From: Bryobacterales bacterium
Lineage (GTDB): Bacteria > Acidobacteriota > Terriglobia > Bryobacterales > Bryobacteraceae
NCBI GenBank assembly: GCA_003167255.1
Contig: PMTR01000054.1
Coordinates: 1 to 41,623 of the forward strand
Direction of reading: 5' to 3'
Length of the DNA: 41,623 bases
Position numbers and translations under genes: made by a program. A model generated the notes under the pieces. That model did not search any database and was not told the DNA's origin. It saw only the letters and a list, made by a program, of their open reading frames with translations. Every line of letters begins with the position of its first letter. Within the stretch, counting starts at the first letter, position 1. Of this stretch, positions 1-8,385 are shown one piece after another.

Positions 1-204
1 TTCCATCCCGTTCTCACGCCACAAGTGTCTTTTCTCCGCGCTTCCGCGTCTGCGGTGAATTCCTAATTCCTGGCTTCTAACTTTTAACTTCTGACGCCCC
101 TGCCAATATATGGGCACAATTCGCTTCTCCAACCTGTCCCCACACCAATGCTATCAACAACTTGTTTGGCCCGGAACATGCAACCCCGAATCCGAGAACG
201 GATC

Positions 205-1527
205 ATGCTCAAGACTCGGATGAATCGCTTCGCTCTGATCGTTTTGGCGCTGGTACCGGCCGCTCTGGCGCAGGACTCTGCACCCCTCAAGCTCAGCCTC
301 CAGGACGCCGTCGCTCTGGCGCTGCGCCAGAATCCGCAGGTGATTCTGGCCAACCTGGATATTTCCCAGAGCCGGCAGGATACCCGCATCGCCCGCTCCG
401 CCTTGCTGCCCCAGGTCAACGGCACCCTCGGCGAGGGCGTCCACCGCTTCAACATCGAGACCGCGTTCGGCTCCAGATTCCCCGGCCTCGCGGAGCACGC
501 CGGCCCTTTCTGGGTCTTTCAGGGCGGCGTCGGCTTCACCGCGCCCATCTTCGACCTCACCCTGTGGAACCGCTACCGCTCGTCCCAAATGAGCCAGGAT
601 TCCCGTCGCTCGCAAGAGCTCACCGTGCGCGAGGAAAGCGTCCTGCTCGTCGTCTCTCAATACCTCGGCAGCCAGCGCGCCGCGGCTGAAGTGGATGCCG
701 CCCAATCGCGCGTCGATCTCGCCCAAGCCCTCTACGACCAGGCCGCCGACCTGCAGAAGAACGGCGCCGGCACCGGCATTGATACGCTCCGCGCCAATGT
801 CCAATTGCAGAACGAGAAGCAGCGTGTGATCGTCGCGCGCACCGCGCTCGAGACCTCGCTCTACGGCCTGGCGCGTCTGCTCAACGTCGACCCCCAGCGC
901 AAAATCGACCTGGCCGATCAGGTCCATTTCTTCGACACCCCGGAAGTCTCCATCGACCAGACCCTCGAACGCGCCTACGCCGCACGTCCCGAACTGCGCC
1001 AGTTGCTCAACGAAGAACAGCGCGCCGCGCTCGACGCCAAGACCGCCTCCCAGGAACGCCTGCCGAAACTCTCCTTGAGCGGCTTCTGGCTCGAGCAGGG
1101 CCTGACCCCTGCCAGCATCATCCCCGTCTATCAATACCAGTTCGACGTGAACGTCCCGCTCTTTACCGGCGGCCGCATCCAGGCCGCCCGCGACAAAGCC
1201 GATCTCGCCATTCGCCAGCTCAAGCAGCAGGAGCAGGAACTCCGCAACCGCATCGCGCTCGAAGTCAAGACCGCCGCCGCGCAACTCGAATCGGCGCGCA
1301 GCCAGGTCGACGTCGCCTCGCTCGGAGTCTCCCTCGCCAAACAGGAGGTCGAACAGGCACGCGACCGTTTCCAGGCCGGCGTCGCCAACAACATTGAAGT
1401 CGTCACCGCGCAGGACGAGCTGGCCCGCGCCAACGATAACCAGATCGCCGCGCTCTACCGCTACAACCAGTCGCGCGCCGATCTCGCCCACGCCGCCGGC
1501 CAGATGGAGGCGCTCTACGCCCGCTGA
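205..1527 (+). CDS. TolC-family outer-membrane efflux protein
   Basis: Outer-membrane channel component of a tripartite efflux pump, predicted to sit in the outer membrane as a trimer and to dock with the adaptor encoded downstream. The 440-residue protein starts with a basic stretch and a hydrophobic signal peptide (FALIVLALVPAALA) followed by the typical 'LSLQDAVALALRQNPQV' opening of OEP proteins. Two long alpha-helical OEP repeats follow (about 30-225 and 235-435), the second containing the conserved 'PLFTGGR' turn. The open frame extends upstream to 148, but starting at 205 (or 220, MNRFALIV) puts the signal peptide at the N-terminus. The gene is 40 nt upstream of an MFS pump on the same strand, then an EmrA-like adaptor, giving a tolC-emrB-emrA order. 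The substrate cannot be told from sequence. Confidence 0.9.
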   Translation: MLKTRMNRFALIVLALVPAALAQDSAPLKLSLQDAVALALRQNPQVILANLDISQSRQDTRIARSALLPQVNGTLGEGVHRFNIETAFGSRFPGLAEHAGPFWVFQGGVGFTAPIFDLTLWNRYRSSQMSQDSRRSQELTVREESVLLVVSQYLGSQRAAAEVDAAQSRVDLAQALYDQAADLQKNGAGTGIDTLRANVQLQNEKQRVIVARTALETSLYGLARLLNVDPQRKIDLADQVHFFDTPEVSIDQTLERAYAARPELRQLLNEEQRAALDAKTASQERLPKLSLSGFWLEQGLTPASIIPVYQYQFDVNVPLFTGGRIQAARDKADLAIRQLKQQEQELRNRIALEVKTAAAQLESARSQVDVASLGVSLAKQEVEQARDRFQAGVANNIEVVTAQDELARANDNQIAALYRYNQSRADLAHAAGQMEALYAR

Positions 1528-1567
1528 CACAGCCATCCGGGAGAAGCCGCCGGACGCAGCTTCACCC

Positions 1568-3133
1568 ATGATCGATTGGCACCGCGGGGTCAACCCGTGG
1601 ATCATCGCCATGACCGTCATGCTGGCCACCTTCATGGAGGTGCTGGATACCAGCGTGGCCAACGTGGCGCTGCCGCACATCGCCGGCAACCTCTCGGCCA
1701 GCCTGGACGAATCCACCTGGGTGCTCACCTCCTATCTGGTGGCCAACGCCATCATCCTGCCCATGGGCGGCTGGTTCTCCATGTTGCTTGGCCGCAAACG
1801 CTTTTACATGACTTGCGTGGCCCTCTTCACCATCAGTTCGTTTATGTGCGGCCTTGCCCCCTCGCTCGGCGCGCTGATTTTCTTCCGCGTCCTGCAAGGC
1901 TTGGGCGGGGGCGCCTTGCAGCCGGTCTCGCAGGCCATCCTGGTGGAAAGCTTCCCGCGCGAAAAACAAGGCATGGCCATGGCCATCTTCGGCATGGGCG
2001 TGGTGGTCGCCCCGGTCATCGGCCCCACCTTGGGCGGCTGGCTCACCGACAACTATAGCTGGCGCTGGATCTTCTACATCAATATCCCCATCGGCATCCT
2101 TTCCCTGGCCCTCACTTCCTTCCTGATTTTCGATCCGCTCTACCTCGTGCGCCGCGGCTTCAAAGACGGCCTCAAGATCGACTACACCGGCTTCGGCCTG
2201 CTGGCTCTCGGCTTGGGCGCGCTCGAAGTGGTGCTCGACGAAGGCCAGAAGGAAGACTGGTTCGGCTCCCACTTCATCGTCACCTTCGCCGTCATCATGG
2301 TGGTCTGCCTGGTGGCCGTGGTCTTCTGGGAGTTGCGCCAAAAGACCCCCATCATCGATTTCCATATCCTCAAGGACCGCAACTACGCGCTCGCCACTCT
2401 GTCCATGCTGGTGCTCGGCTTCGTGCTCTATGCCAGCACCGCTCTGATGCCCATGCTGCTGCAGTCGCTGCTCGGATACACCGCCATGCTCAGCGGTCTG
2501 GTGCTTTCCCCGGGCGGTATCGTGGTGGTGATCTGTCTGCCCGTCGTGGGGATTCTGATGCGCCGCGTCCAGGCCCGCTGGCTCGTCATTTTCGGTGTGC
2601 TGGTCTCTTCCGCCGGCCTGTTCCGGATGGCCAAATTCAGCCTCGGAATCGATTACCAGACGGCCCTCAATAGCCGCATGCTGCAGAGCTTCGGGCTGGC
2701 CTTTCTGTTCGTGCCCATCAGCGCCGCGGCCTTCGCCTACATCCCCAAGGAGCGCACCGGCTACGCCACCGGCCTGTTCAACCTGGCGCGCAATATCGGC
2801 GGCAGCTCCGGCATCGCCACCGCCACAACCCTGCTGGCGCGGCGCTCGCAGTTTCACCAATCCGTGTTGGTTTCGCACCTGACGCCCTACGACCCGCGCT
2901 ATCGCGATGCCCTGGCGTCCACCGCAGCCATGTTGCACGGGCGCGGCGCCTCGCTTCCCGACGCCGCCGCGCAGGCCCCGGGTTTGATTTACGGCAATAT
3001 GCAGCGCCAGGCTGGCATGCTGGCGTTTTCAGATGCATTCTGGGTGATGGGAGTGCTGTTCCTCCTGATCATCCCCTTGATGTTCATGATGAAAAACTCG
3101 CGGCCCGTCAAGAGCCAGGTGGTGATGGAATGA
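1568..3133 (+). CDS. DHA2-family (EmrB/QacA-like) MFS drug:H+ antiporter
   Basis: Inner-membrane proton-driven drug exporter of the 14-helix DHA2 family, 521 residues, the usual size. Visible signatures are the family opening 'EVLDTSVANVALPHI' in helix 1, motif A after helix 2 (GGWFSMLLGRKR) and the antiporter motif C in helix 5 (APVIGPTLGG). Hydrophobic segments continue to the C-terminus. The start at 1568 gives 'MIDWHRGVNPWI', a natural cytoplasmic N-terminus; the frame is open upstream, but that part overlaps the TolC gene and reads as non-membrane low-complexity sequence. The stop codon overlaps the start of the adaptor gene (ATGA), indicating translational coupling. Together with the TolC and EmrA-like neighbours it should form an EmrAB-TolC-type pump. 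Confidence 0.93.
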   Translation: MIDWHRGVNPWIIAMTVMLATFMEVLDTSVANVALPHIAGNLSASLDESTWVLTSYLVANAIILPMGGWFSMLLGRKRFYMTCVALFTISSFMCGLAPSLGALIFFRVLQGLGGGALQPVSQAILVESFPREKQGMAMAIFGMGVVVAPVIGPTLGGWLTDNYSWRWIFYINIPIGILSLALTSFLIFDPLYLVRRGFKDGLKIDYTGFGLLALGLGALEVVLDEGQKEDWFGSHFIVTFAVIMVVCLVAVVFWELRQKTPIIDFHILKDRNYALATLSMLVLGFVLYASTALMPMLLQSLLGYTAMLSGLVLSPGGIVVVICLPVVGILMRRVQARWLVIFGVLVSSAGLFRMAKFSLGIDYQTALNSRMLQSFGLAFLFVPISAAAFAYIPKERTGYATGLFNLARNIGGSSGIATATTLLARRSQFHQSVLVSHLTPYDPRYRDALASTAAMLHGRGASLPDAAAQAPGLIYGNMQRQAGMLAFSDAFWVMGVLFLLIIPLMFMMKNSRPVKSQVVME

Positions 3134-4419
3134 CACAGACTACGGAATCGGAGAAACTAGGAGACAAGGTGGCTACCTCGCAAAACACCGTGCAGACTGT
3201 ACCGGCCGCGCCCCGCACCGGATCGCGCGTCCGCATCGTCGCGCTCGTCGTGCTGTTCGTGCTGCTCGTGGCCGGCGCCATTGCCGTTTATCTGCACTAC
3301 CAGAACCGCGTCTCTTCAGACGACGCCAACGTCGACGGCCACATCGCCGCCATCGCTCCCAAAATATCCGGCAACGTGCTGGAGGTAGCGGTCCTAGACA
3401 ACCAGCCGGTCAAGGCTGGGCAGGTGCTGGTGCGCATCGACCCGCGCGATTACCAGGCCCGCGTCGACCAGGCCAAAGCCGCGTTGCTCGAGGCCGAAAG
3501 CAAGTTGCACTCGGCCCGGGTCACCATCCCGATGATCGACGAAACCACCCAGTCCGGCAATACGGCCGCCACCGCGCAACTGGCCGACGCCGAAGCCGAG
3601 GTGGCGCGCGCCCGCGCCTCCTGGCAACAGGCTTCCACTTCCGACCTCGCTGTTGCCGAGGCCAACGTGCGCACCCGCCAGGCCAGTAATGACCGCGCCC
3701 AGGCCGATCTGGCGCGCATGCAACCGCTGGTCGATAAGGCCGAAATCTCCCGCCAGCAGTTCGACGCCTACACCGCCGCGGCGCGCGTCACGGTGGGCGA
3801 ATTGCAGGCCGCTCAGCAGAAGCTGGCCTCCGCCCGGCAGGACGTCGAGATCCGCAAGGCCGCGCTCGATGCCGCCCAAACCAAGGTCAACCAGGCGCAA
3901 GCTCAGGTCGCAGCCTCCGTCGCCAACCGCAAACAGGTAGGCATCCGCGAAGCCGATGCCGGCACGGCCGCCGCTTCCGTGGAATCCTACCGCGCCACCC
4001 TGGAAGCCAACCAGTTGATGCTCAGCTACACCAACATTGTTTCGCCCATCGATGGCGTGGTCACGCGCAAGAGCGTCGAGGTCGGTCAGATCGTGCAGCC
4101 CGGCCAGGGCCTCATGACCGTGATCCCGCTCCAGGACACCTGGGTCACCGCCAACTTCAAGGAGACCCAACTGGCCGATGTGCGGCCCGGCCAGAGGGCC
4201 GAAATCCACGTCGACATGTACGGCCAGAGCGTCACCGGCCACGTCGATTCCATCGCCGGCGCCACCGGCTCGCGCCTCAGCCTGTTGCCGCCCGAAAACG
4301 CCACCGGTAATTTCGTGAAAGTGGTGCAACGCATCCCGGTGAAGATCCTGGTGGACCAAACCAACGGCCTGATCCTGCGGCCTGGAATGAACGTGGACGT
4401 CACCATTTTTACGAAGTGA
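3130..4419 (+). CDS. EmrA-like membrane fusion protein (HlyD family)
   Basis: Periplasmic adaptor linking the MFS pump to the TolC channel. The 429-residue protein has a short cytoplasmic N-terminus and one membrane anchor (about residues 35-57). It then has the first half of the biotinyl-lipoyl barrel ('SSDDANVDGHIAAIAPKISG'), a long Ala/Gln-rich coiled-coil hairpin (roughly 90-265), and the returning half ('NIVSPIDGVVTRKSVEVGQI'). A beta-barrel region follows, ending in 'LRPGMNVDVTI'. This order is diagnostic of EmrA/HlyD proteins. The start overlaps the MFS stop by 4 nt and the stop overlaps the next start (GTG at 4416), so at least four genes may be co-translated. The drug specificity is unknown. 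Confidence 0.93.
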   Translation: MTQTTESEKLGDKVATSQNTVQTVPAAPRTGSRVRIVALVVLFVLLVAGAIAVYLHYQNRVSSDDANVDGHIAAIAPKISGNVLEVAVLDNQPVKAGQVLVRIDPRDYQARVDQAKAALLEAESKLHSARVTIPMIDETTQSGNTAATAQLADAEAEVARARASWQQASTSDLAVAEANVRTRQASNDRAQADLARMQPLVDKAEISRQQFDAYTAAARVTVGELQAAQQKLASARQDVEIRKAALDAAQTKVNQAQAQVAASVANRKQVGIREADAGTAAASVESYRATLEANQLMLSYTNIVSPIDGVVTRKSVEVGQIVQPGQGLMTVIPLQDTWVTANFKETQLADVRPGQRAEIHVDMYGQSVTGHVDSIAGATGSRLSLLPPENATGNFVKVVQRIPVKILVDQTNGLILRPGMNVDVTIFTK

Positions 4420-5537
4420 TTCGTCTGGCTTCACTCGCGCTGCTCACCGCCGCGTTGTTCGCAAAAGACGAGCAGCGCCTGGTGCTGCTGCGCCAGGCCC
4501 AGGACTCTTTCGACCGCGTGGAAAAGGCCGCCTCCGCGCAACTCTCCGACGCCTCGGCGTGCGTGCAGTCGCAGGCCGCCATGATGCCGGTGGCCCTGCC
4601 GGCCGAGTTGGAGCTGCTGCATTTTCACAAAGGCTTTTGCCAGCTCGCCGTCGCCGCCATCACGCGCAATGCCGCCGGCTTCACCGATGCCGCCGCGGAG
4701 CTGGATCAAGGCAACGCCAAAACGCTGGCCTGGCTGGCGCGCGTTCAAGTGGATCCCGCCGCGCCGGCCCCTCAGTTCATCGACGAGAAGGCCGCCTTCG
4801 CGCCGACCGAACGCCTCTGGCTCGGCTGGATCGCATTGCGGCGCGGCGATCTGGATCAGGCCGCCCGCCGCTTCGCCGGCCAGGATGAAACCGGATGGGC
4901 CGCCTGGGCGGCCGGCCAGCAGGCTTTTCGCGAGGCACGTTACCGTGAGGCCGCCGCCGACTATTCCCAGGCCGTCGACGCCTGGTCGCGCGCCCGGCGC
5001 GATCCTTCGCCCGCCCTGATGGCGCGTCTCGCGCCGCCCGCCGATCTTCCCCAGGCGCTCACCGAACTGGGCGGCGCGCAACTTCTCTCCGGCTCGCTCG
5101 CCGCCGCCATCGCCACCTTGAACACCGCGCTCGAAGCTGGTCCCGATGCGCGCGCGTTTTACTACCGGGCACGCGCCCGCGAATTGGCCGGCCAGACCGA
5201 AGCCTCGCTGGCCGATTACAACCTGGCCGGCCGCGCGGCCTTCGCCAGCGCCCGGGAATTGTCGTCGGGCGAAGCGCACCTGTATCGCGGCATCCTGCTC
5301 TACCGCCGCAAAGACTTCGTCCGCGCCGAAGACGAGTTTACGAGCGCCCTCAACCTGGACGTTCCCGAAGCCCTGCGGCCGGACGCCTCCGCCTGGCGTC
5401 ATCTCTCCGCCGTAGCCGCCGGTTTCTGCGCCGCCGCGCGGGAATCCCTCGAGCGATCGCTCCGCGCCGTCTCGCCCTTTTTTCCCAAAGACGAGGCCAG
5501 GACGCTGGCGGCCGGGTGTGTTACAGTGCAGGGTAAG
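4416..5537 (+). CDS. Secreted TPR-type protein; open frame runs into ssb without a stop
   Basis: About 374 residues precede the SSB start. A short hydrophobic signal-like segment (LASLALLTAALFA) is followed by helical repeats rich in Ala/Leu/Arg with TPR-like periodicity, e.g. 'GSLAAAIATLNTALEAGPDA' and 'RKDFVRAEDEFTSALNLD'. The GTG start at 4416 overlaps the adaptor stop, so it is the last member of the efflux operon by layout. No stop codon separates it from ssb: the same frame continues to 6032, giving a formal 538-codon TPR-SSB fusion. A signal-bearing TPR joined to a cytoplasmic DNA-binding protein makes little topological sense, so I favour two proteins with an internal ssb start and a lost or missed TPR stop. 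A one-base shift would end the TPR at a TAA just before the ssb ATG. The function of the TPR protein is unknown. Confidence 0.7.
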
Positions 5538-6032
5538 ATGGCATCAAAAAGCGTCAACAAAGTCATTCTGATCGGGCATCTTGGCAAAGATGCCGAGACC
5601 AAATTCACGCCCAGCGGAATTTCGATTTCCAAGTTTTCCCTGGCGACGAATCGTCGAACCAAAGACCAGCAGTCCGGAGAATGGAAAGACATCACGGACT
5701 GGCACAATATCGTGATCTGGAAAACGGAGCATGTCGCCACGTACCTGCTCAAAGGTACGCGCATCTACGTGGAAGGCCGGCTCGAAACTCGCAGCTACGA
5801 CGACAAGGAAGGGCAGAAGAAGTATTTCACCGAAGTGATCTGCGAAGCTCAAAGCCTGGTCTTGCTGGGTGGCGGCGGTGGTCGCGGCGACGCTCCCGCG
5901 GAGAGCTCCGGCGATTTTGACCGCCCCGTCTCGATGCCGCGTTCGCAGCGTCCGGCCCCCGCCGCGGCGCCCGCCGCCCCCGCCGCCGACGAGTTCAACC
6001 AGGGCATCACCGACGACGACGTGCCGTTCTAG
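5538..6032 (+). CDS. ssb: Single-stranded DNA-binding protein (SSB)
   Basis: Cytoplasmic OB-fold protein that coats ssDNA in replication, repair and recombination and recruits partner enzymes through its acidic C-terminal tip. The 164-residue product begins 'MASKSVNKVILIGHLGKDAE', has the conserved 'FSLATNRR', 'TDWHNIVIW' and 'GTRIYVEGRLETRSY' OB-fold blocks (about 1-110), then a Gly/Pro/Ala-rich linker and the tip DDDVPF (E. coli: DDDIPF). The start at 5538 is preceded by GGGTAAG, a plausible ribosome site, but the frame is also open through the upstream TPR gene. Two further genes downstream (ending 7668 and 8357) carry the same tip, which makes this locus unusual. Whether it is the main housekeeping SSB cannot be decided from this window. 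Confidence 0.93.
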   Translation: MASKSVNKVILIGHLGKDAETKFTPSGISISKFSLATNRRTKDQQSGEWKDITDWHNIVIWKTEHVATYLLKGTRIYVEGRLETRSYDDKEGQKKYFTEVICEAQSLVLLGGGGGRGDAPAESSGDFDRPVSMPRSQRPAPAAAPAAPAADEFNQGITDDDVPF

Positions 6033-6051
6033 GTTTTAGGGCGCAAAGGTC

Positions 6052-6612
6052 ATGGGCAGGCCGGCAACATTGCTCGAAGGGCTTTGCGGTCACGCGTTAT
6101 CGCTCGGCGCTCAATCGATCGAGGTGCAGCGCAAAGACGGCCGCGAATGGGTCTTCGCCCGCCAAGGCGCCGTGGGGTTCGGGATCGCGAGTTACCCAAG
6201 CTCCGGCGCATATGCGAAAGAATTGCGCGGGAACCTCTACGCCGCCGCCAAGAGACGCGTTCGCACCGTCGTCCATGGACAGGTTTTCATTCTTAAGGTT
6301 CGCGTCTTCGACAGTTTCGGCGAGGACGCCTTTGACGTGCAGATGGATCCGGCCCCGAAACTCGATCCTTCAACCAAGCCTTCCTTCACGGCAAAACAGG
6401 GCCAATACCTGGCCTTCATTCACTACTACACGAAGATCCACCGCCAGGCTCCCGCGGAATCGGATCTGGAGCACTACTTCCGGGTTTCCGCGCCATCGAT
6501 ACACGGAATGGTCAAGACCCTGGAACGCAACGGCCTCATCGAAAAGACCCCGCGGCAGGCGCGCTCCATTCGCCTCCTCGTGCAACCGGAGCACCTGCCA
6601 CCATTGGAGTAG
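6052..6612 (+). CDS. LexA-type winged-helix protein without peptidase domain
   Basis: A 186-residue protein of unknown function. The C-terminal part (about 110-178) reads like the LexA N-terminal DNA-binding domain: 'FTAKQGQYLAFIHYYTKIH' is followed by a helix-turn-helix region (APSIHGMVKTLERNGLIEK) and a basic wing (RQARSIRLLV). The N-terminal ~105 residues are a small mixed alpha/beta region ('SIEVQRKDGREWVFARQG') that I do not recognise. LexA's Ser/Lys autopeptidase domain is absent, so it is a LexA-like DNA binder in inverted arrangement rather than LexA. It has a good ribosome site (AAAGG) before 6052, starts 20 nt after ssb and ends 3 nt before the next gene, so it is probably co-transcribed with both. 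It may regulate the operon or bind DNA structurally. Confidence 0.8.
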   Translation: MGRPATLLEGLCGHALSLGAQSIEVQRKDGREWVFARQGAVGFGIASYPSSGAYAKELRGNLYAAAKRRVRTVVHGQVFILKVRVFDSFGEDAFDVQMDPAPKLDPSTKPSFTAKQGQYLAFIHYYTKIHRQAPAESDLEHYFRVSAPSIHGMVKTLERNGLIEKTPRQARSIRLLVQPEHLPPLE

Positions 6613-6615
6613 CTC

Positions 6616-7668
6616 ATGAAACCATCAAATGACGACGCCTGGGCTGAAGCGAAGCGCCGTTGCCGTCTCTCCGTCGAAGACGTGCGCATGGCCAAGGAAC
6701 TCGGCTTCCAGCCCAAGTCCCTGATCAAGAATATTCCCGCTCCGACCCAGCAATGGAAGGCGCCGGTGCGTGAATGGGTGAGGGATCTCTACGAAAAGGA
6801 GATCGGCTCGCGTAAACCGGCAAGTGCCGCGCCGGCCCCGCCAGTGGTGCGCAAGCAGGTGATCGAATTCCGCAACGCCGAGTATCCGTGGCCCGACAAG
6901 CCGGACATTCCCGAGCGGGTGATGGTAGACCCGTTCGACGCCTTGGATGAAGGGGACGCGGACATCTTTGGGGGCAGGTGGGAACCGCCCTCGGAGACGG
7001 ACATCGACGACGAGAACGCTCTCCTGCTTCGCCGCCAGAGCCTGTTCCGCTGGGGCGCGCAGTCAATTGCGATCGCCATGAGCGAGTTGCCGGAGGTCCA
7101 GAAGGTGGCGGCGTTCGGGGCGGTTGCCCAGCCGTTGACAACGGAGGTTCCACGGTTCCGCGAGTTTCGCCGCCACCGGATCGAGATCCTGCACGAGTGC
7201 GCCGATCTGGATCTGGCGGTTTGGACAACCGACCTGTCGCGTCTCAAGGCACTGAAGAGCGCGATGAATCGCGGGCTATCTTCCGTGCATGACACGCCAT
7301 GGGGAGGCGTCGCCCATCATCAAGTGGATGTCCATATATTCGATGCCGAAAGCGGCGTCTATCGGGGCCGGCAATGCATTTTTGGGCAGTGTCCGAAGCC
7401 AGGCAAGCGCGAATGTCTTGTCCGAGGGTGTGGAGCGCAGCCGTTCCTGCAGCAGTTCCAAAAATACCGGTTCAACCCCGCGCAATTCGAAGGCGAGCCA
7501 AGAGTAATTTTGTTCGACAGGGCCAGCGGATTCCTGGTTCGCCCGCCGCGAATCGACGCCAAGCCGACCAGGGTCGTTCCTCGCGCCAAGAAAGACCATG
7601 AGGATGATGAGACTTGGAATCGCGACGATTTCAGCAAGGGGATCACCGACGACGACGTGCCGTTCTAG
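6616..7668 (+). CDS. Nucleotidyltransferase-like protein ending in an SSB-type acidic tip
   Basis: A 350-residue protein in parts. Residues 1-62 form a compact helical domain ('EDVRMAKELGFQPKSLIKNI...QWKAPVREWVRDLYE') seen in uncharacterised proteins. A linker and acidic stretch (about 63-140) follow. Residues 160-245 resemble a Pol-beta-type nucleotidyltransferase core: 'AFGAV' at 167-170, an Asp pair D197/D199 (ADLDLAVW) and a third Asp D238 on a strand (VDVHIFD), though the loop between the G motif and the Asp pair is long. A four-Cys cluster (C254, C259, C267, C272) is a likely zinc site. The last residues are GITDDDVPF, identical to the end of the upstream SSB. It lies 3 nt after the winged-helix gene. 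Enzymatic activity is inferred only from the Asp pattern; the tip suggests docking on SSB-partner proteins. Confidence 0.75.
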   Translation: MKPSNDDAWAEAKRRCRLSVEDVRMAKELGFQPKSLIKNIPAPTQQWKAPVREWVRDLYEKEIGSRKPASAAPAPPVVRKQVIEFRNAEYPWPDKPDIPERVMVDPFDALDEGDADIFGGRWEPPSETDIDDENALLLRRQSLFRWGAQSIAIAMSELPEVQKVAAFGAVAQPLTTEVPRFREFRRHRIEILHECADLDLAVWTTDLSRLKALKSAMNRGLSSVHDTPWGGVAHHQVDVHIFDAESGVYRGRQCIFGQCPKPGKRECLVRGCGAQPFLQQFQKYRFNPAQFEGEPRVILFDRASGFLVRPPRIDAKPTRVVPRAKKDHEDDETWNRDDFSKGITDDDVPF

Positions 7669-7786
7669 CGAACCGCTGCCAACCGTTTCAGATGGAGCCG
7701 CTTAATTAATAATGGTGAGAACTTCGCGGAGGTCAGCGTACTACATCGTTTAGTCCGTGGCTTTAGAAGTTCGTTCACGTATAGCC

Positions 7787-7840
7787 AGCGCGCTTGCTAA
7801 CGCGCGCGGCTCCGATCAGAGCCGCGACCGTTAGGGAGCG
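7787..7840. repeat. Dispersed palindromic repeat (CGCTTGCTAACGCGCGCGGC core)
   Basis: An intergenic, strongly self-complementary stretch: GGCTC/GAGCC arms flank CGATCA and the left side carries the core CGCTTGCTAACGCGCGCGGC. Nearly the same core recurs twice in tandem at 11041-11154. It lies in the 230-nt gap before the DUF669-like gene. It is a REP-like dispersed element; a role as part of the leader of the downstream gene is possible but not shown. Confidence 0.6.
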
Positions 7841-7898
7841 ATCTTCGTGGAACACGATACCGTATTTAGGAAGTAGTGTACTTAGTGGAGGTTATTGC

Positions 7899-8357
7899 AT
7901 GGCCTTACCTATCGACAGCGACGCGCCGGCGGCCGATCTGGCCCGGTTTGATGATGAATGGACGAAGACCGCGGTTTCGTCAGACGAAATGTACAGTGAC
8001 ATTCCGGATGGGAGCTACGATGCCATCATCGAAGATGCGCGCGTCTCGGAGACTACCTCAACCGGGCGCCCGGTAGTCATTTGGAAACTACGCATCCAAG
8101 GGTCGCAGGCGGCGAACCGCGTTGTGACGAAGAACCGCGTGATCACCGAGAATACTCTCGGGTACCTCAGAGAAGATCTGGAGAAGTGCCGGTTGCAGGT
8201 ATCGCGCCTCTCCGAGTTGCCCGCCCGGCTGGGAGAATTGGTGGATCGTCCAGTTGGCCTTGAAAAGCGCACGAAGGACGGAAAGACCAATTTCTACTTC
8301 CGCTGGACAGCCAATCGAACCAGCCACAATGGTCTCGGTGACGACGTGCCGTTCTAG
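7899..8357 (+). CDS. DUF669-like ssDNA-binding protein with SSB-type tip
   Basis: A 152-residue protein with the layout of the phage-type DUF669/OB-fold SSB family. An acidic N-terminal lead-in is followed by 'IPDGSYDAIIEDARVSETTS', a core strand block 'GRPVVIWKLRIQG', a helix (TLGYLREDLEKC), the strand 'VDRPVGLEKRTKDGKTNFYF' and a short tail ending GDDVPF. The family match is by pattern recognition and moderate. The start at 7899 is supported by a GGAG ribosome site at 7887-7890; the frame is open further upstream but that part crosses the palindromic repeat. The acidic tip matches that of SSB and of the nucleotidyltransferase-like protein, and the last 18 nt are identical to the ssb 3' end. 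It probably binds ssDNA and offers the same docking peptide as SSB. The 230-nt gap suggests its own promoter. Confidence 0.75.
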   Translation: MALPIDSDAPAADLARFDDEWTKTAVSSDEMYSDIPDGSYDAIIEDARVSETTSTGRPVVIWKLRIQGSQAANRVVTKNRVITENTLGYLREDLEKCRLQVSRLSELPARLGELVDRPVGLEKRTKDGKTNFYFRWTANRTSHNGLGDDVPF

Positions 8358-8385
8358 TGTAGTGCGGCCGAAGTTCTGCCAGTTT

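Noticed and set aside
154-1728. A long open frame antisense to the TolC gene
   Set aside because: It mirrors the GC-rich codon pattern of the TolC gene, has Gly/Asp/Glu-rich shadow composition and no domain. The same applies to antisense frames under the MFS, EmrA, cydA and GT genes.
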